64,000 bases of DNA from Cupriavidus sp. YR651. GTDB taxonomy: Bacteria > Pseudomonadota > Gammaproteobacteria > Burkholderiales > Burkholderiaceae. Under the pieces are notes generated by a model. It did not search any database and was not told where the DNA came from. It worked only from the letters and a program-made list of their open reading frames with translations. Numbering within the stretch: the first letter of the stretch is position 1; each line of letters opens with the position of its first letter. The translations under genes and the position numbers were made by a program. Below are positions 54,276-64,000 of this stretch, one piece after another. The stretch lies in the NCBI RefSeq assembly GCF_900101625.1, contig NZ_FMYZ01000001.1, positions 124,001 through 188,000 on the forward strand, written 5' to 3'.

Positions 54276-55835
54276 ATGTCCACCGATTCCCACGACGCGT
54301 TGAAGCGATCGCCCTACTCCGTGCCGTTCCGCACCGCACCCGGCTTTGCCGCGCTGGGCGAGCGCTTTTTCACCCGACTGCCCCCCACGCCGCTGCCATC
54401 GCCCTATCTGGTCAGCGTGGCCCCCGCTGCCGCCGCACTGCTGGGCTGGGATGCCGGCACGATCGGCCAGGCCGCACGCGAGCCGGACTTCATCGATGCC
54501 TTCGTCGGCAACAGCATCCCCGACTGGTCCGACCCGCTCGCCTCCGTCTACTCGGGCCACCAGTTCGGCGTATGGGCAGGCCAACTCGGCGACGGACGGG
54601 CGATCCGGCTCGCGGAAGCGCAGATGCCGGACGGCCCGTGGGAAATCCAGCTCAAGGGAGCCGGCCTGACGCCCTATTCGCGCATGGCCGATGGCCGCGC
54701 CGTGCTGCGTTCGTCGATCCGCGAATACTTGTGCTCGGAAGCCATGTTCGCGCTGGGCGTGCCGACCACCCGGGCGCTGTCGATCATCGGGTCCGACGCG
54801 CCGGTGCGCCGCGAGACCATCGAGACCTCCGCCGTGGTCACCCGGCTGGCGCCGAGCTTTATCCGCTTCGGCCATTTCGAGCATTTCGCGGCGCGCGAGG
54901 ACCACGCGTCGCTGCGCCAGCTGGCCGATTTCGTGATCGACCGCTTCTACCCGGCCTGCCGCGATGCGGCCAGTCCCTACCAGGCGCTGCTGCGCGAGGT
55001 CTCGCTGCGCACGGCGGACCTGGTGGCCCAGTGGCAGGCCGTGGGGTTCTGTCATGGCGTCATGAACACCGACAACATGTCGATCCTCGGGCTGACCATC
55101 GACTATGGCCCGTTCGGTTTCCTGGACGCGTTTGACGCCAACCATATCTGCAACCATTCCGACCAGCAGGGCCGCTACGCCTACAGCCAGCAGCCGCAGG
55201 TCGCGTTCTGGAACCTGCATTGCCTGGCGCAGGCGCTGCTGCCGCTCTGGCGCGATGCTGATGCCGCCGACCCGGAGGCGGAAAAGGAAGCTGCCGTGGC
55301 CGCCGCGCGCGAGGCACTGGACCCGTTTCGCGACCGCTATGCCGCCGCGTTCTTCAGCCAGTATCGCGCCAAGCTGGGCCTGCGCCCGCTCGGCGGCGGG
55401 GACAACGAGGACGAGGCGCTGCTGACCAACCTGTTCCGCGTGCTGCATGCCAACCGCGTGGACTACACCTTGTTCTGGCGCAACCTCGCCCGCATATCAG
55501 CGGCGGATGCGTCGGGCGACGCGCCGGTGCGCGACCTGTTCCTGGACCGCGCCGCATGGGATGCCTGGGCGGCGGAATATCGCACCCGTCTGCAGGCCGA
55601 GCAATCGGACGACGCGGCGCGTGCCGTCGCGATGCTTGCCGTCAACCCGAAATATGTGCTGCGCAACCACCTGGCCGAAACCGCCATCCGCGCCGCGCGC
55701 GACAAGGACTTCGGCGAAGTGGACCGGCTGCTGGCGGTGCTGTCCCGGCCGTTCGACGAGCAGCCCGAATCGGAACACTACGCAACGCTGCCTCCGGACT
55801 GGGCGTCCGGGCTCGAAGTGAGCTGCTCGTCCTGA
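54276..55835 (+). CDS. selO: protein adenylyltransferase SelO (YdiU)
   Basis: The 519-residue pseudokinase-fold AMPylator has the family blocks [55 protein letters not shown] and [28 protein letters not shown]. The C-terminus ends LEVSCSS, with the conserved Cys where eukaryotic SelO has selenocysteine. SelO transfers AMP to Ser/Thr/Tyr of redox enzymes under oxidative stress. It is followed by msrB after 96 nt, consistent with a redox-defence role. Confidence 0.96.
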   Translation: MSTDSHDALKRSPYSVPFRTAPGFAALGERFFTRLPPTPLPSPYLVSVAPAAAALLGWDAGTIGQAAREPDFIDAFVGNSIPDWSDPLASVYSGHQFGVWAGQLGDGRAIRLAEAQMPDGPWEIQLKGAGLTPYSRMADGRAVLRSSIREYLCSEAMFALGVPTTRALSIIGSDAPVRRETIETSAVVTRLAPSFIRFGHFEHFAAREDHASLRQLADFVIDRFYPACRDAASPYQALLREVSLRTADLVAQWQAVGFCHGVMNTDNMSILGLTIDYGPFGFLDAFDANHICNHSDQQGRYAYSQQPQVAFWNLHCLAQALLPLWRDADAADPEAEKEAAVAAAREALDPFRDRYAAAFFSQYRAKLGLRPLGGGDNEDEALLTNLFRVLHANRVDYTLFWRNLARISAADASGDAPVRDLFLDRAAWDAWAAEYRTRLQAEQSDDAARAVAMLAVNPKYVLRNHLAETAIRAARDKDFGEVDRLLAVLSRPFDEQPESEHYATLPPDWASGLEVSCSS

Positions 55836-55931
55836 TACGGCGTGCCCGCGAGGTTGTAAGGCGCGCGAGGCAAGACCGACTAACTGGCTCCTCGGCGGCC
55901 CGGCCGGCCGCCGAACCTGAAAGGAAGCAAG

Positions 55932-56339
55932 ATGACCACGACCAAGACCGACGCCGAGTGGCGTGACCAACTCTCCGACATCGAATACCGCGTGGCGCGG
56001 GAAGCCGCGACCGAGCGTCCGTTCACGGGCCGCTACTGGGACCACTGGAACCAGGGCATCTACCATTGCGTGGGCTGCGGCACACCGCTGTTCGAATCGT
56101 CCACCAAATTCGATGCCGGCTGCGGCTGGCCGAGCTACTTCCGCCCGATCAACGGCGAAGTCATCGCCGAGCACGTGGACCACACTCACGGCATGACGCG
56201 CGTCGAAGTCCGGTGCAAGGAATGCGACAGCCATCTGGGCCACGTTTTCGAGGACGGCCCGGCCCCGACCGGATTGCGCTATTGCATCAACTCGGCTGCG
56301 TTAAAATTCGACGATCGGGATCCGGCCGACCGCGGGTGA
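55932..56339 (+). CDS. msrB: peptide-methionine (R)-S-oxide reductase
   Basis: The 135-residue enzyme has two zinc-binding CxxC pairs (CVGCGTPLF and [10 protein letters not shown]), the His pair region WPSYF and [13 protein letters not shown], and the catalytic Cys in [12 protein letters not shown]. It reduces methionine-R-sulfoxide in proteins. AAGGAAG precedes the ATG. It lies between selO and yciB. Confidence 0.97.
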   Translation: MTTTKTDAEWRDQLSDIEYRVAREAATERPFTGRYWDHWNQGIYHCVGCGTPLFESSTKFDAGCGWPSYFRPINGEVIAEHVDHTHGMTRVEVRCKECDSHLGHVFEDGPAPTGLRYCINSAALKFDDRDPADRG

Positions 56340-56424
56340 CGCCGCCGTTACACCGGACGCCAGCATCGATCCGTATCCCGGATCACACGCGGGCCCTCGG
56401 GCCCGCCAACCAGACCTCGTCCGC

Positions 56425-56964
56425 ATGAAATTTCTTTTCGACCTGTTCCCGGTCATCCTGTTCTTCATCGCCTTCAAGCTGTTCGGCATCTATCCGGCCA
56501 CGGCCGCGGCCATCGTCGCCACGGTCCTGCAGATTGCGTGGGTGCGCTTCCGGCACGGCAAGGTGGAGCCGATGCAATGGGTCAGCCTGGTCATCATCGG
56601 CGTGTTCGGCGGCGCCACCATCCTGCTGCACAACGAGACCTTCATCAAATGGAAGCCCACGGTGCTGTACTGGCTGTTCGCCGTGACGCTGATCGGGTCG
56701 GTGGTCGGCTGGCGCAAGAACCTGGTCCGCGCCATGATGGAAAAGCAGGTCACCCTGCCGGATGCGACGTGGAGCCGCCTGAACGCCGCCTGGGCCGCCT
56801 TCTTCGCGGCAATGGGCGTCGTGAACCTGTACGTGGCCTATCAGTTTTCCACCGACACCTGGGTCAACTTCAAGCTGTTCGGCAGCATGGGCCTGATGGT
56901 CGTCTTCATCGTGGTCCAGAGCATCTGGCTGTCGCGCCACATCCAGGAAACCCCGTCCGAGTAA
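56425..56964 (+). CDS. yciB: inner membrane protein YciB (septation protein A)
   Basis: The 179-residue protein has five membrane helices and YciB/IspZ hallmarks: [30 protein letters not shown] and [17 protein letters not shown], plus [19 protein letters not shown]. YciB interacts with cell-elongation and envelope proteins. It is a member of the conserved msrB-yciB-bolA-ppiC run. Confidence 0.95.
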   Translation: MKFLFDLFPVILFFIAFKLFGIYPATAAAIVATVLQIAWVRFRHGKVEPMQWVSLVIIGVFGGATILLHNETFIKWKPTVLYWLFAVTLIGSVVGWRKNLVRAMMEKQVTLPDATWSRLNAAWAAFFAAMGVVNLYVAYQFSTDTWVNFKLFGSMGLMVVFIVVQSIWLSRHIQETPSE

Positions 56965-56991
56965 CGGACCCACCCCAACGAAGGAACCCGG

Positions 56992-57306
56992 ATGGCAGCC
57001 GATCCCGCCACCATCGAGGCGCTGCTGCGCGCGGCCCTCGCCCCCTCCCGCCTTGCCGTGCGCGATGACAGCGCGGCCCATGCCGGCCATGCCGGCGCGG
57101 CATCCGGCGGAGGCCACTACGATGTCACAATCGTGAGCGAGCAGTTTGCGGGTCACTCCCGCGTAACGCGTCACCGCATGGTGTATGATGCGCTGCGCGC
57201 GCTGTTCCCCTCGCAGATTCACGCGCTGGCAGTGAGCGCATATACCGACCAAGAATATCAATCCCGCGAAGCATCACGCGACGCTACCCGCAACTCTCAG
57301 ACCTGA
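56992..57306 (+). CDS. BolA-family protein
   Basis: The 104-residue protein has a BolA core (LLRAALAPSRLAVRDDSAAHAGHAG, GHYDVTIVSEQFAGHSRVTRHRMVYDALRALF, IHALAVSAYT), an iron-sulfur co-factor adapter that works with monothiol glutaredoxins. The His ligand candidates are in RHRMVY and HAL. It ends 4 nt before the ppiC start, so they share a transcript. Confidence 0.93.
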   Translation: MAADPATIEALLRAALAPSRLAVRDDSAAHAGHAGAASGGGHYDVTIVSEQFAGHSRVTRHRMVYDALRALFPSQIHALAVSAYTDQEYQSREASRDATRNSQT

Positions 57307-57310
57307 TTCC

Positions 57311-58105
57311 ATGAAGACCACCGTCCTCTCGTTCAGCCTGGCGGCTGTGCTTGCTGCTGGCAGCCTGCCTGCAATCGCCCAGAACGCCGCCGTTGTGAAT
57401 GGCAAGCCCATCCCCTCGGCCAAGCTGGACAAGCTGATCGCCGGCACCGGCCAGCCCGCAAGCCAGGAGCTGCGCGACCGTGCCCGCACCATGCTGATCG
57501 ACCGGGAACTGCTGCTGCAAGAAGCCGGCAAGCGCGGCATCACCCAGCGTGACGACGTGCAGGAACAACTGGAACAGGCCAAGCTGAACGTGCTGGCGGG
57601 CGCCGTGTTCGAGGACTACGTGCGGACCCACGGCGCCAGCGACGACGAACTGCGCAAGCAGTACGAGAAGATCAAGTCGCAGTTCGGCAACGGCAAGGAA
57701 TACCACGCCCGCCACATCCTGGTGGAAAAGGAAGCCGACGCCAAGGCGCTGATCGCCAAGATCAAGGGCGGCGCCAAGTTCGAGGACGTCGCCAAGGCGT
57801 CGTCGAAGGACACGGGCTCCGCGACCAACGGCGGCGACCTGGACTGGGCCAACAGCAGCAGCTACGTGCCGGAATTCTCGGCCGCGATGACCGGCCTGAA
57901 GAAGGGCCAGATGACCGACACCCCGGTCAAGACCCAGTTTGGCTGGCACATCATCGAGCTGGTGGACACGCGCGACGCCAAGATCCCCTCGTTCGAGGAA
58001 GTGAAGCCCCAGCTCCAGCAGATGCTGATGGGCGACCAGGGCTGGCAACGCGAGCAGTTCCAGGCGATGATGAAGTCGCTCAAGGACAAGGCCAAGATCC
58101 AGTAA
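57311..58105 (+). CDS. periplasmic peptidyl-prolyl isomerase, PpiC/SurA type
   Basis: The 264-residue protein has a signal peptide (MKTTVLSFSLAAVLAAGSLPAIAQ, written in part) and a SurA-like N-terminal helical domain followed by a rotamase domain (about 135-225: EYHARHILVEKEADAKALI, GGDLDWANSSSYVPEFSAAM, TQFGWHIIELVD). It assists folding of exported proteins. A strong terminator follows at once. Confidence 0.93.
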   Translation: MKTTVLSFSLAAVLAAGSLPAIAQNAAVVNGKPIPSAKLDKLIAGTGQPASQELRDRARTMLIDRELLLQEAGKRGITQRDDVQEQLEQAKLNVLAGAVFEDYVRTHGASDDELRKQYEKIKSQFGNGKEYHARHILVEKEADAKALIAKIKGGAKFEDVAKASSKDTGSATNGGDLDWANSSSYVPEFSAAMTGLKKGQMTDTPVKTQFGWHIIELVDTRDAKIPSFEEVKPQLQQMLMGDQGWQREQFQAMMKSLKDKAKIQ

Positions 58106-58130
58106 GGACCTTCGCACTGCCCCAAGAAAA

Positions 58131-58152
58131 AACCGGCGCTTCGGCGCCGGTT
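58131..58152 (+). terminator. Rho-independent terminator after ppiC
   Basis: AACCGGCGC and GCGCCGGTT pair with a TTCG loop, followed by TTCTTTTT. It ends the selO-to-ppiC transcript. Confidence 0.95.
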
Positions 58153-58342
58153 TTCTTTTTGGGATGCGGCACCGGAGGTTCCGGATCACCGCGTTAAGCG
58201 CGCTAAGGCACACTTTGGTGACATCTTTCCGTTTCCGCTGGTCGGGCCCATCGGTAAAATCCGAATTCTGGTTGTTTGGTGCCGGTCGCCGGGAATGACC
58301 CGTGCGGCGCGCCGCCAGAACACAACAGAGGGCACTGCGACG

Positions 58343-58726
58343 ATGGGCGTAACGAGCGGCTACTGGCACATGTGGCACCTCTATTCCAGCGGCATCATCT
58401 ACTGCGCGCTGGGCATGCCCAATATCGAGTGCACTGGCATGCGCTGGCGCCACCTCCACCCCTACGTGCCTACGCGGGACCGCTACGCACAGTCCAAGCT
58501 GCTGCAGGCCACGATCGCCTACATGGAGATCCATGGCGAGATCGACGTGCCGCCCGATTCGGACCGCATGCGGCTGCTCTATTCGCGATACCTGCCCTGG
58601 AGCGCCCGGCTTTACATGCCGTCGATGACGCCTCCCGAAGCGGGCACACCCGCAGACCCCGAGTCCCCCGACGGGGCAGATGGCAGCGGTGGAGCCGGCG
58701 GGGCGGCGCCTGCCGCGGTGGCGTAG
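58343..58726 (+). CDS. hypothetical protein with Gly/Ala/Pro-rich tail
   Basis: The 127-residue product opens with an aromatic- and Cys-containing MGVTSGYWHMWHLYSSGIIYC segment, then an Arg-rich middle region (RWRHLHPYVPTRDRYAQ) and a low-complexity tail (GADGSGGAGGAAPAAVA). I do not recognise it. An in-frame ATG 16 codons upstream is an alternative. It stands alone between the ppiC terminator and the hairpin at 58800. Confidence 0.5.
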   Translation: MGVTSGYWHMWHLYSSGIIYCALGMPNIECTGMRWRHLHPYVPTRDRYAQSKLLQATIAYMEIHGEIDVPPDSDRMRLLYSRYLPWSARLYMPSMTPPEAGTPADPESPDGADGSGGAGGAAPAAVA

Positions 58727-58799
58727 GCTCCCCTATACGACAGTCGCATCTGCTCCCCGCCTTTCCCCCTTCCCCTATACAGCACACCAAACCCCAAAC

Positions 58800-58827
58800 A
58801 ATAAGGCCCGCTTACGCGGGCCTTATT
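58800..58827. terminator. hairpin between the unknown gene and purL
   Basis: AATAAGGCCCGC and GCGGGCCTTATT form a 12-bp stem around TTAC. T-runs are short on both sides. Placed between converging genes, it is probably a bidirectional terminator. Confidence 0.75.
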
Positions 58828-58854
58828 GCTACTGCGGCGAGTCGAACCTGACGG

Positions 58855-61800
58855 TTACCCCACCCACTTCCGTGCATTGCGGAACATCCGCATCCACGGG
58901 CTGTCACCCTCGCCCGCCTGCTTCCAGGCATCCGGCGCCCAGCTCATGGTCGCGGCACGGAACACGCGCTCCGGGTGCGGCATCAGCACGGTGAAGCGGC
59001 CGTCCACGGTCGTCACCGACGTGATGCCTTCCGGCGAACCGTTCGGATTCAGCGGATAGGTCTGCGTTGCCACGCCCTGGTTGTCGACGAAGCGCAGCGC
59101 CACCTTGGCGGCGTTGATGTCACCCTGCTGGGAAAAGTCGGCAAACCCTTCGCCGTGTGCCACGACAATCGGAATACGGCTGCCTTCCATGCCGGCAAAG
59201 AAGATCGACGACGACTGCTGCACTTCCACCGTGACGAAGCGCGCCTCGTACTGCTCCGACTGGTTGCGCGTGAACTTGGGCCACGCATTGGCACCCGGGA
59301 TGATCGGCGCCAGGTTGCTCATCATCTGGCAGCCGTTGCATACGCCCAGCGCAAAGGTGTCCTGACGGTTGAAGAACGCCGCGAACTGCTCGGCCATCTG
59401 CGCGTTGAACAGGATCGTCTTGGCCCAGCCTTCACCGGCACCCAGCACGTCGCCGTAGCTGAAGCCACCGCAGGCCACGAAGCCGCTGAAGTCCGCCAGG
59501 TTGGCGCGGCCGGCGATCAGGTCGCTCATATGCACGTCGTGCGCGTCAAAGCCGGCGCGATCCATGCTGTACGCCATCTCGATCTGCGAGTTGACACCCT
59601 GCTCGCGCAGGATGGCCACACGCGGGCGGGCGCCGGTGGCGATGAACGGCGCGGCGATGTCTTCGGCCGCATCGAACGTCAGCACCGGGCGGATGCCGGG
59701 GTCGCTGCCATCCAGTAGGCGATCGTATTCGCTGTCCGCACAGGCCGGGTTGTCGCGCAGGCGCGCGATGCGCCAGCTGACTTCGGTCCAGTTGCGTTGC
59801 AGATCGGCCCGCGCGGCACCGAACACCTTCTTGGCGTCGCGATAGATCTCGACCTGGTCGGACGTATTGGGCTTGCCGATCACATGGCTGCATGCCGACA
59901 GGCCCGCTTCGCGCAGCACGCCGAACACGGTGTCGCGCTCGTCCAGGCGCACCTGGATCACCGCGCCAAGCTCTTCCGAGAACAGCGCGCGCAGCGTCTG
60001 GTCGTTGCGACGCTCAGCCACCTGCTGCGCCCAGTTCTTGGCGTCGCCGTAATCCTGCTCCTGGCCCGGGTCCAGCGCGAGCATATCCACGTTCAGCGAC
60101 ACGCCGCAGTGGCCGGCAAACGCCATCTCGGCCACGGCCGCGAGGAAGCCGCCATCCGAGCGGTCGTGATAGGCCAGCAGCTTGCCCTCGCGGTTCAGGC
60201 GCTGGATCACGTTGAAGAAGTTCTTCAGGTCTTCGGCGCTGTCGACGTCCGGCGCGCTGTCGCCCACCTGCTGCGTGACCTGCGCCAGGATGCTGCCACC
60301 CATGCGATTCTTGCCGCGACCCAGGTCGATGGCGATCAGCACGCTGTCGCCCAGGTCGGTGCGCAGTTGCGGCGTCAGCGTCCGGTTGACGTCATCCACG
60401 GCGGCAAACGCCGAGATGATCAGAGACACCGGCGCCACCACTTCCTTGTCGCCCTCGGCATCCGACCACTTGGTGCGCATGGACAGCGAATCCTTGCCCA
60501 CCGGAATGCTGATGCCCAGTGCCGGGCACAGTTCCATGCCGACCGCGTGCACGGTGTCGTACAGCCTGGCATCCTCGCCGGCGACGCCGCACGCGGCCAT
60601 CCAGTTGGCGGACAGCTTGACCTTGCTCAGGTCCTTGACCGGCGCGGCGGCCAGGTTGGTCAGCGCCTCGCCGATCGCCATGCGCCCGGACGCCGGGGCG
60701 TCGATCACGGCCAGCGGCGTGCGCTCGCCCATCGTCATCGCTTCGCCGGCATTGCCCTTGTAGTCGAGCGTGGTCACGGCCACGTCCGCCACCGGCACCT
60801 GCCACGGGCCAACCATCTGGTCGCGGGCATTCATGCCGCCGACGGTACGGTCGCCGATCGTGATCAGGAACGACTTGCTGGCGACGGTCGGGTGCCGCAG
60901 CACATCCTTGACCGCCTGTTCCAGCGCGATGCCGGTCACGTCGACGGCCGGCAGTTCCTGCGCCACGCGCGTCACGTCACGGTGCATGCGCGGCGGCTTG
61001 CCGAGCAGCACATCCATCGGCATGTCGACCGCGTAGTGCGCCTTGAGCGACGCGTCCACGTGCGCATCCACCAGTTGCAGCTGCTTTTCTTCCGTGGCCA
61101 CGCCGACCACGGCAAACGGCGCGCGCTCGCGCTCGCACATCGCCTGGAACTGGGCAAAGCTGTTCGGGCCGATCGCCAGCACATAGCGTTCCTGCGACTC
61201 GTTGCACCAGATTTCTGCCGGGGACAGGCCCGACTCTTCCAGATGCACCTGGCGCAGGTCGAAGCGCGCGCCACGGCCGGCGCCGTCCACCAGTTCCGGG
61301 AACGCATTCGAGATACCGCCCGCGCCCACATCGTGGATCGACAGGATCGGGTTCTCATCGCCCAGTTGCCAGCACGCGTTGATGACTTCCTGCGCGCGGC
61401 GCTCCATTTCGGGGTTGCCACGCTGGACCGAATCGAAGTCCAGATCGGCCGTGTTGGTGCCGGTGGCCATCGAGCTGGCGGCGCCGCCGCCCATGCCGAT
61501 GCGCATGCCCGGGCCGCCCAGCTGGATCAGCAGCGTGCCGGCCGGCAGCGGGTCCTTGTGCGTGTGGCCGCCGTCGATGTTGCCGATGCCGCCGGCAATC
61601 ATGATGGGCTTGTGATAGCCGCGCACGGTGCCGCCCACGTTCTGCTCGTAGACGCGGAAGTAGCCGCCCAGGTTGGCGCGGCCGAATTCGTTGTTGAACG
61701 CGGCGCCGCCGAGCGGACCTTCGATCATGATCTGCAACGGCGAGGCGATGCGGTCCGGCTTGCCGGTCACGCCGGACTTGTCGTCCGGGTTGCGATGGGC

Positions 61801-62901
61801 CATCGGCTGGGCCGCGTCGCGCGCGTTCTCCCAGGATTCGACGGCGTCCGGCAGCATCAGGTTGGACACCGTGAAGCCGGTCAGGCCCGCCTTCGGCTTG
61901 GCGCCGCGGCCGGTGGCACCCTCGTCGCGAATCTCGCCGCCGGCGCCGGTGGAGGCCCCCGGGAACGGCGAAATGGCGGTCGGGTGGTTGTGGGTTTCCA
62001 CCTTCATCAGGGTGTGAGTCAGCGCCTCGTGGCGGCCGTACTTCTGGTCCGCGCCACGCGGGAACCAGCGCTCGGCCACATCGCCTTCCATCACGGCGGA
62101 GTTGTCCGAATACGCCACGATCGAACCCTGCGGATTCAGCTGGTGCGTATTGCGGATCATCGCGAACAGCGACTTGTCCTGGTTCACGCCATCGATGGTC
62201 CAGGTGGCGTTGAAGATCTTGTGGCGGCAGTGTTCGCTGTTGGCCTGCGCGAACATCATCAGCTCGACGTCGGTCGGGTTGCGGCCGAGCTTGCCATAGG
62301 CGTCCAGCAGGTAGTCGATTTCGTCCTCGGACAGCGCCAGGCCCATCGCCGTGTTGGCCTCGGCCAGCGCGGCGCGGCCACCCGCGATATCGATGAACTG
62401 CAGCGGCTTGGCCGGCAACTCCTGGAACAGGCCGGCGGCGTCTTCGCGCGTGGCGACCACGGTCTCGGTCATGCGGTCGAACAGGTGCGCAGCCACGGCG
62501 GCGCGCACATCGGCGCCCAGCGTCTTGCGGCCGCGCAGCAGGCCCTTCTTGCAGATCACGGTGATCTCGACGCCGCGCTCGATGCGATGCACGTGGTTGA
62601 GGCCGCAGTTATGGGCGATGTCGGTCGCCTTGCTGGCCCAGGGCGAGATCGTGCCGAAACGCGGGATCACGACAAAGCGGTCGCCATCGGTCTGGGCGGT
62701 GAACGGCGCGCCATAGGTCAGCAACGCAGCGATGCGCGACTGGTCCTCGGCGGACAACGGGGTGTCGGTGTCGACAAAATGCAGGAACTGGCCATGCACC
62801 GATTCAATATCGGCGTCGATCTGTTGAAGCGCGGCAAGCAGCCGTTGCTGACGGAAGGCGGAAAGCGCCAAAGCGCCGGGGAAGCACGAGAAATGCGCCA
62901 T
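58855..62901 (-). CDS. purL: phosphoribosylformylglycinamidine synthase
   Basis: The 1348-residue large-type PurL makes FGAM from FGAR, glutamine and ATP in purine synthesis. Its N-terminal substrate domain leads into the AIRS-type core ([45 protein letters not shown]). The C-terminal glutaminase has the catalytic Cys in [14 protein letters not shown] and His/Glu in LMPHPERVF. The length matches the single-chain gammaproteobacterial/betaproteobacterial type. The ATG before [12 protein letters not shown] has no rival. Confidence 0.97.
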   Translation of the reverse strand: MAHFSCFPGALALSAFRQQRLLAALQQIDADIESVHGQFLHFVDTDTPLSAEDQSRIAALLTYGAPFTAQTDGDRFVVIPRFGTISPWASKATDIAHNCGLNHVHRIERGVEITVICKKGLLRGRKTLGADVRAAVAAHLFDRMTETVVATREDAAGLFQELPAKPLQFIDIAGGRAALAEANTAMGLALSEDEIDYLLDAYGKLGRNPTDVELMMFAQANSEHCRHKIFNATWTIDGVNQDKSLFAMIRNTHQLNPQGSIVAYSDNSAVMEGDVAERWFPRGADQKYGRHEALTHTLMKVETHNHPTAISPFPGASTGAGGEIRDEGATGRGAKPKAGLTGFTVSNLMLPDAVESWENARDAAQPMAHRNPDDKSGVTGKPDRIASPLQIMIEGPLGGAAFNNEFGRANLGGYFRVYEQNVGGTVRGYHKPIMIAGGIGNIDGGHTHKDPLPAGTLLIQLGGPGMRIGMGGGAASSMATGTNTADLDFDSVQRGNPEMERRAQEVINACWQLGDENPILSIHDVGAGGISNAFPELVDGAGRGARFDLRQVHLEESGLSPAEIWCNESQERYVLAIGPNSFAQFQAMCERERAPFAVVGVATEEKQLQLVDAHVDASLKAHYAVDMPMDVLLGKPPRMHRDVTRVAQELPAVDVTGIALEQAVKDVLRHPTVASKSFLITIGDRTVGGMNARDQMVGPWQVPVADVAVTTLDYKGNAGEAMTMGERTPLAVIDAPASGRMAIGEALTNLAAAPVKDLSKVKLSANWMAACGVAGEDARLYDTVHAVGMELCPALGISIPVGKDSLSMRTKWSDAEGDKEVVAPVSLIISAFAAVDDVNRTLTPQLRTDLGDSVLIAIDLGRGKNRMGGSILAQVTQQVGDSAPDVDSAEDLKNFFNVIQRLNREGKLLAYHDRSDGGFLAAVAEMAFAGHCGVSLNVDMLALDPGQEQDYGDAKNWAQQVAERRNDQTLRALFSEELGAVIQVRLDERDTVFGVLREAGLSACSHVIGKPNTSDQVEIYRDAKKVFGAARADLQRNWTEVSWRIARLRDNPACADSEYDRLLDGSDPGIRPVLTFDAAEDIAAPFIATGARPRVAILREQGVNSQIEMAYSMDRAGFDAHDVHMSDLIAGRANLADFSGFVACGGFSYGDVLGAGEGWAKTILFNAQMAEQFAAFFNRQDTFALGVCNGCQMMSNLAPIIPGANAWPKFTRNQSEQYEARFVTVEVQQSSSIFFAGMEGSRIPIVVAHGEGFADFSQQGDINAAKVALRFVDNQGVATQTYPLNPNGSPEGITSVTTVDGRFTVLMPHPERVFRAATMSWAPDAWKQAGEGDSPWMRMFRNARKWVG

Positions 62902-63208
62902 GATCGTAGCGGTCGGGAGGCGAAGGGAGGTCGGGGCAGGCGGCCGCCGACATCGCTGGATGGGGTGCCGGCTGGCGGAAAGCCGCTATTGTACCTTGCC
63001 GGCGACCGCTTTTTGCATTGCGCAATGGGATGGAATCGGACACGGGCGTCGTGTCCGGCCTTCCTTGCGGGTTATGCGCGCAATCTTTGGTCGCAGCACC
63101 GTTTTGGTGCCCTATGATGCACTTTGGTTCGGCGCATCCGGAACAACGCCTTGCAGCACCCAGGCGGCGCCGAACCCACACTGGAAAGAGGACAGCGCTC
63201 CGCGCCGG
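62902..63208. other. 307-bp region upstream of purL
   Basis: No coding frame of convincing composition is present. A GCACC-N5-GGTGC dyad lies at 63096-63110 (listed separately). No PurR-type site (GCAAACG-type) or sigma-70 promoter could be fixed with confidence. Confidence 0.45.
63096..63110. promoter_or_regulatory. NtrC-box-like dyad upstream of purL
   Basis: GCACC-N5-GGTGC matches the core of the NtrC consensus (GCACC-N5-GGTGC) with GTTTT as spacer. It lies about 195 bp upstream of purL. I could not place a sigma-54 promoter with correct spacing next to it, so the assignment is tentative. Confidence 0.35.
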
Positions 63209-63835
63209 TCAGAGCGACGTCGCCGACCGCGCGGCCTGCTCGTACAGGCCAGTCAGCACCCGCAGCAGCCGCGCCAGCTCGCCAATCTCCAGATTTTCCT
63301 CGCTGCCCTCGGTGAAATTGCTGGTCAGGCACTGCTCGCGGATCTCGCGATAGCGCGCGCAAGCCTCGGTACCGGCCTGGGTGGTCGCATAGGTGGCTTC
63401 CTTGCCCACGCGCTCGCCCGCCACGAGCCCCAGGCCCGCCAGCTTCTTGAGCGCGTACGTCACCAGGTGGGTGTCCTCCACGTTCAGCACGAAGCAGATA
63501 TCGGCCAGCCGCTTGGCGCGGCCACGGTGGTTCACATGGTGCAGCACCAGCACATCGAGGAAGGTCAGGTCGCGCACTCCCGCCGCGCCCATGCAGCGCA
63601 CGACCCAACGGCTGTAGGCGTTGTAAGCCGTGTTCAACCCGAATTCGAACTCGGACAATTCCGGGCTGCGCACGGACACCAGATGCGACGAGGACACGAT
63701 GTTGACGCCCGCCGCACGAGCCAGCGAAGGGGCTGGCGATGAGGCGGACGACGGGGCTGGCGATGGGACTGGGGGGTGGGGGGCGGTCGATGCAGGCACG
63801 GCACCGGACGGGATCTGGACTGGCTTGCGTGCCAT
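63209..63835 (-). CDS. MarR-type winged-helix regulator
   Basis: The 208-residue protein has a Ser/Ala/Pro-rich N-terminal region (about 1-45) with an internal GGGGCTGGCGATG-type DNA repeat. A winged-helix domain follows: FGLNTAYNAYSRWVVRCMG, LTFLDVLVLHHVNHRGRAKRLADICFVLN, and VTYALKKLAGLGLVAGERVGKEATYATT. It should act as a dimeric repressor responding to a small ligand. AGGAGACTTTTCTC precedes the chosen ATG. The effector is unknown. A near-palindrome at 63946 may be its own operator. Confidence 0.82.
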   Translation of the reverse strand: MARKPVQIPSGAVPASTAPHPPVPSPAPSSASSPAPSLARAAGVNIVSSSHLVSVRSPELSEFEFGLNTAYNAYSRWVVRCMGAAGVRDLTFLDVLVLHHVNHRGRAKRLADICFVLNVEDTHLVTYALKKLAGLGLVAGERVGKEATYATTQAGTEACARYREIREQCLTSNFTEGSEENLEIGELARLLRVLTGLYEQAARSATSL

Positions 63836-63945
63836 GAGAAAAGTCTCCTGTTGCTGGATATCAATGACCCGATTCGCGCGGCAAACGCCGGCGTGGCGCG
63901 GATGGCGATAGGTGAAAGCCCGAAGCGCCACCGGGCAATTTTGGC

Positions 63946-63963
63946 TTGACAGTTTATTGGCAA
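63946..63963. promoter_or_regulatory. TTGACA-N6-TGGCAA near-palindrome upstream of the MarR gene
   Basis: TTGACA and TGGCAA are inverted repeats matching at five of six bases with a 6-bp spacer, a layout like many MarR-family operators. It lies 111 bp upstream of the regulator. A short plus-strand frame (ATG at 63967, MSMNTLIHTGN) runs off the window edge and may be the start of a divergent gene, but it is too short to call. Confidence 0.4.
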
Positions 63964-64000
63964 ATTATGAGCATGAACACTTTAATTCACACAGGCAATG

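Noticed and set aside
63729..63790. Short tandem GGGGCTGGCGATG repeats as mobile or CRISPR-like array
   Set aside because: They are in-frame repeats coding the Ser/Ala/Pro-rich N-terminus of the MarR-type protein, with no spacers.

Overview
The window is high-GC DNA from a betaproteobacterium of the Burkholderiaceae. The gene content and order point to Cupriavidus or a close Ralstonia relative: mltG-tmk-holB-pilZ-tatD, ygfZ-DUF4936-NRDE, a tetronate-catabolism cluster, a Bug-family binding protein, a fad-type operon beside a Liv-type ABC system, and selO-msrB-yciB-bolA-ppiC-purL. The genus is an inference from remembered gene order. No rRNA, tRNA, CRISPR array, intact IS element or prophage was seen. 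One short MITE-like palindrome is present.

Layout. 0-2.5 kb: a cbb3-like oxidase operon whose first gene fuses a CcoS-like segment to CcoN, followed by a truncated ccoO-like gene. It diverges from a hemerythrin gene, and an 11-1-11 palindrome of NsrR type lies between them. 2.5-7.6 kb: a MocR regulator preceded by 13-bp tandem repeats, a membrane J-domain protein, an ankyrin protein, TatD and a GNAT. 7.6-13.9 kb: housekeeping genes (pilZ, holB, tmk, mltG, ygfZ and neighbours). 14.1-21.2 kb: a complete L-threonate/D-erythronate operon (GntR regulator, LtnD, OtnK, OtnC, MFS transporter, OtnI, DenD), closed by a hairpin. 21.2-25 kb: a thioesterase, an orphan Bug protein, an HSL-type esterase, the MITE-like element and a macro-domain hydrolase. 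25-30.5 kb: a chaperone-usher fimbrial operon with an AT-rich upstream region. 30.8-44.4 kb: a 13-gene co-directional lipid and acyl-CoA array: fadB, nicotinamidase, thiolase and PaaI, then a terminator-like hairpin, then acyl-CoA dehydrogenase, SDRs, PaaI, MDR, class II aldolase, GST and an epoxide-hydrolase-like enzyme. 44.9-46.9 kb: an APC permease and a small membrane protein. 46.9-53.9 kb: an acyl-CoA ligase followed by a five-component Liv-type ABC importer whose LivF has Arg in place of the Walker A Lys. 54.3-58.7 kb: SelO, MsrB, YciB, BolA, a PpiC-type isomerase and an unknown protein. 58.9-63.8 kb: purL and a MarR-type regulator.

Working together. The acyl-CoA ligase and the fad array look like one lipid or carboxylic-acid module. 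Both promoters, and one orphan site at 24.15 kb, carry near-identical GAACG-N2-CGTTC palindromes of the kind bound by TetR-family repressors. The tetronate cluster is self-contained: uptake, two entry dehydrogenases, isomerase, kinase and decarboxylase, with its own regulator. The oxidase/hemerythrin pair looks like a nitric-oxide-responsive respiratory and protection module. Nothing in the window is a clear-cut new defence or mobile system. The least conventional items are the CcoS-CcoN fusion with its NsrR-type site, the altered LivF P-loop, and the shared palindrome regulon.
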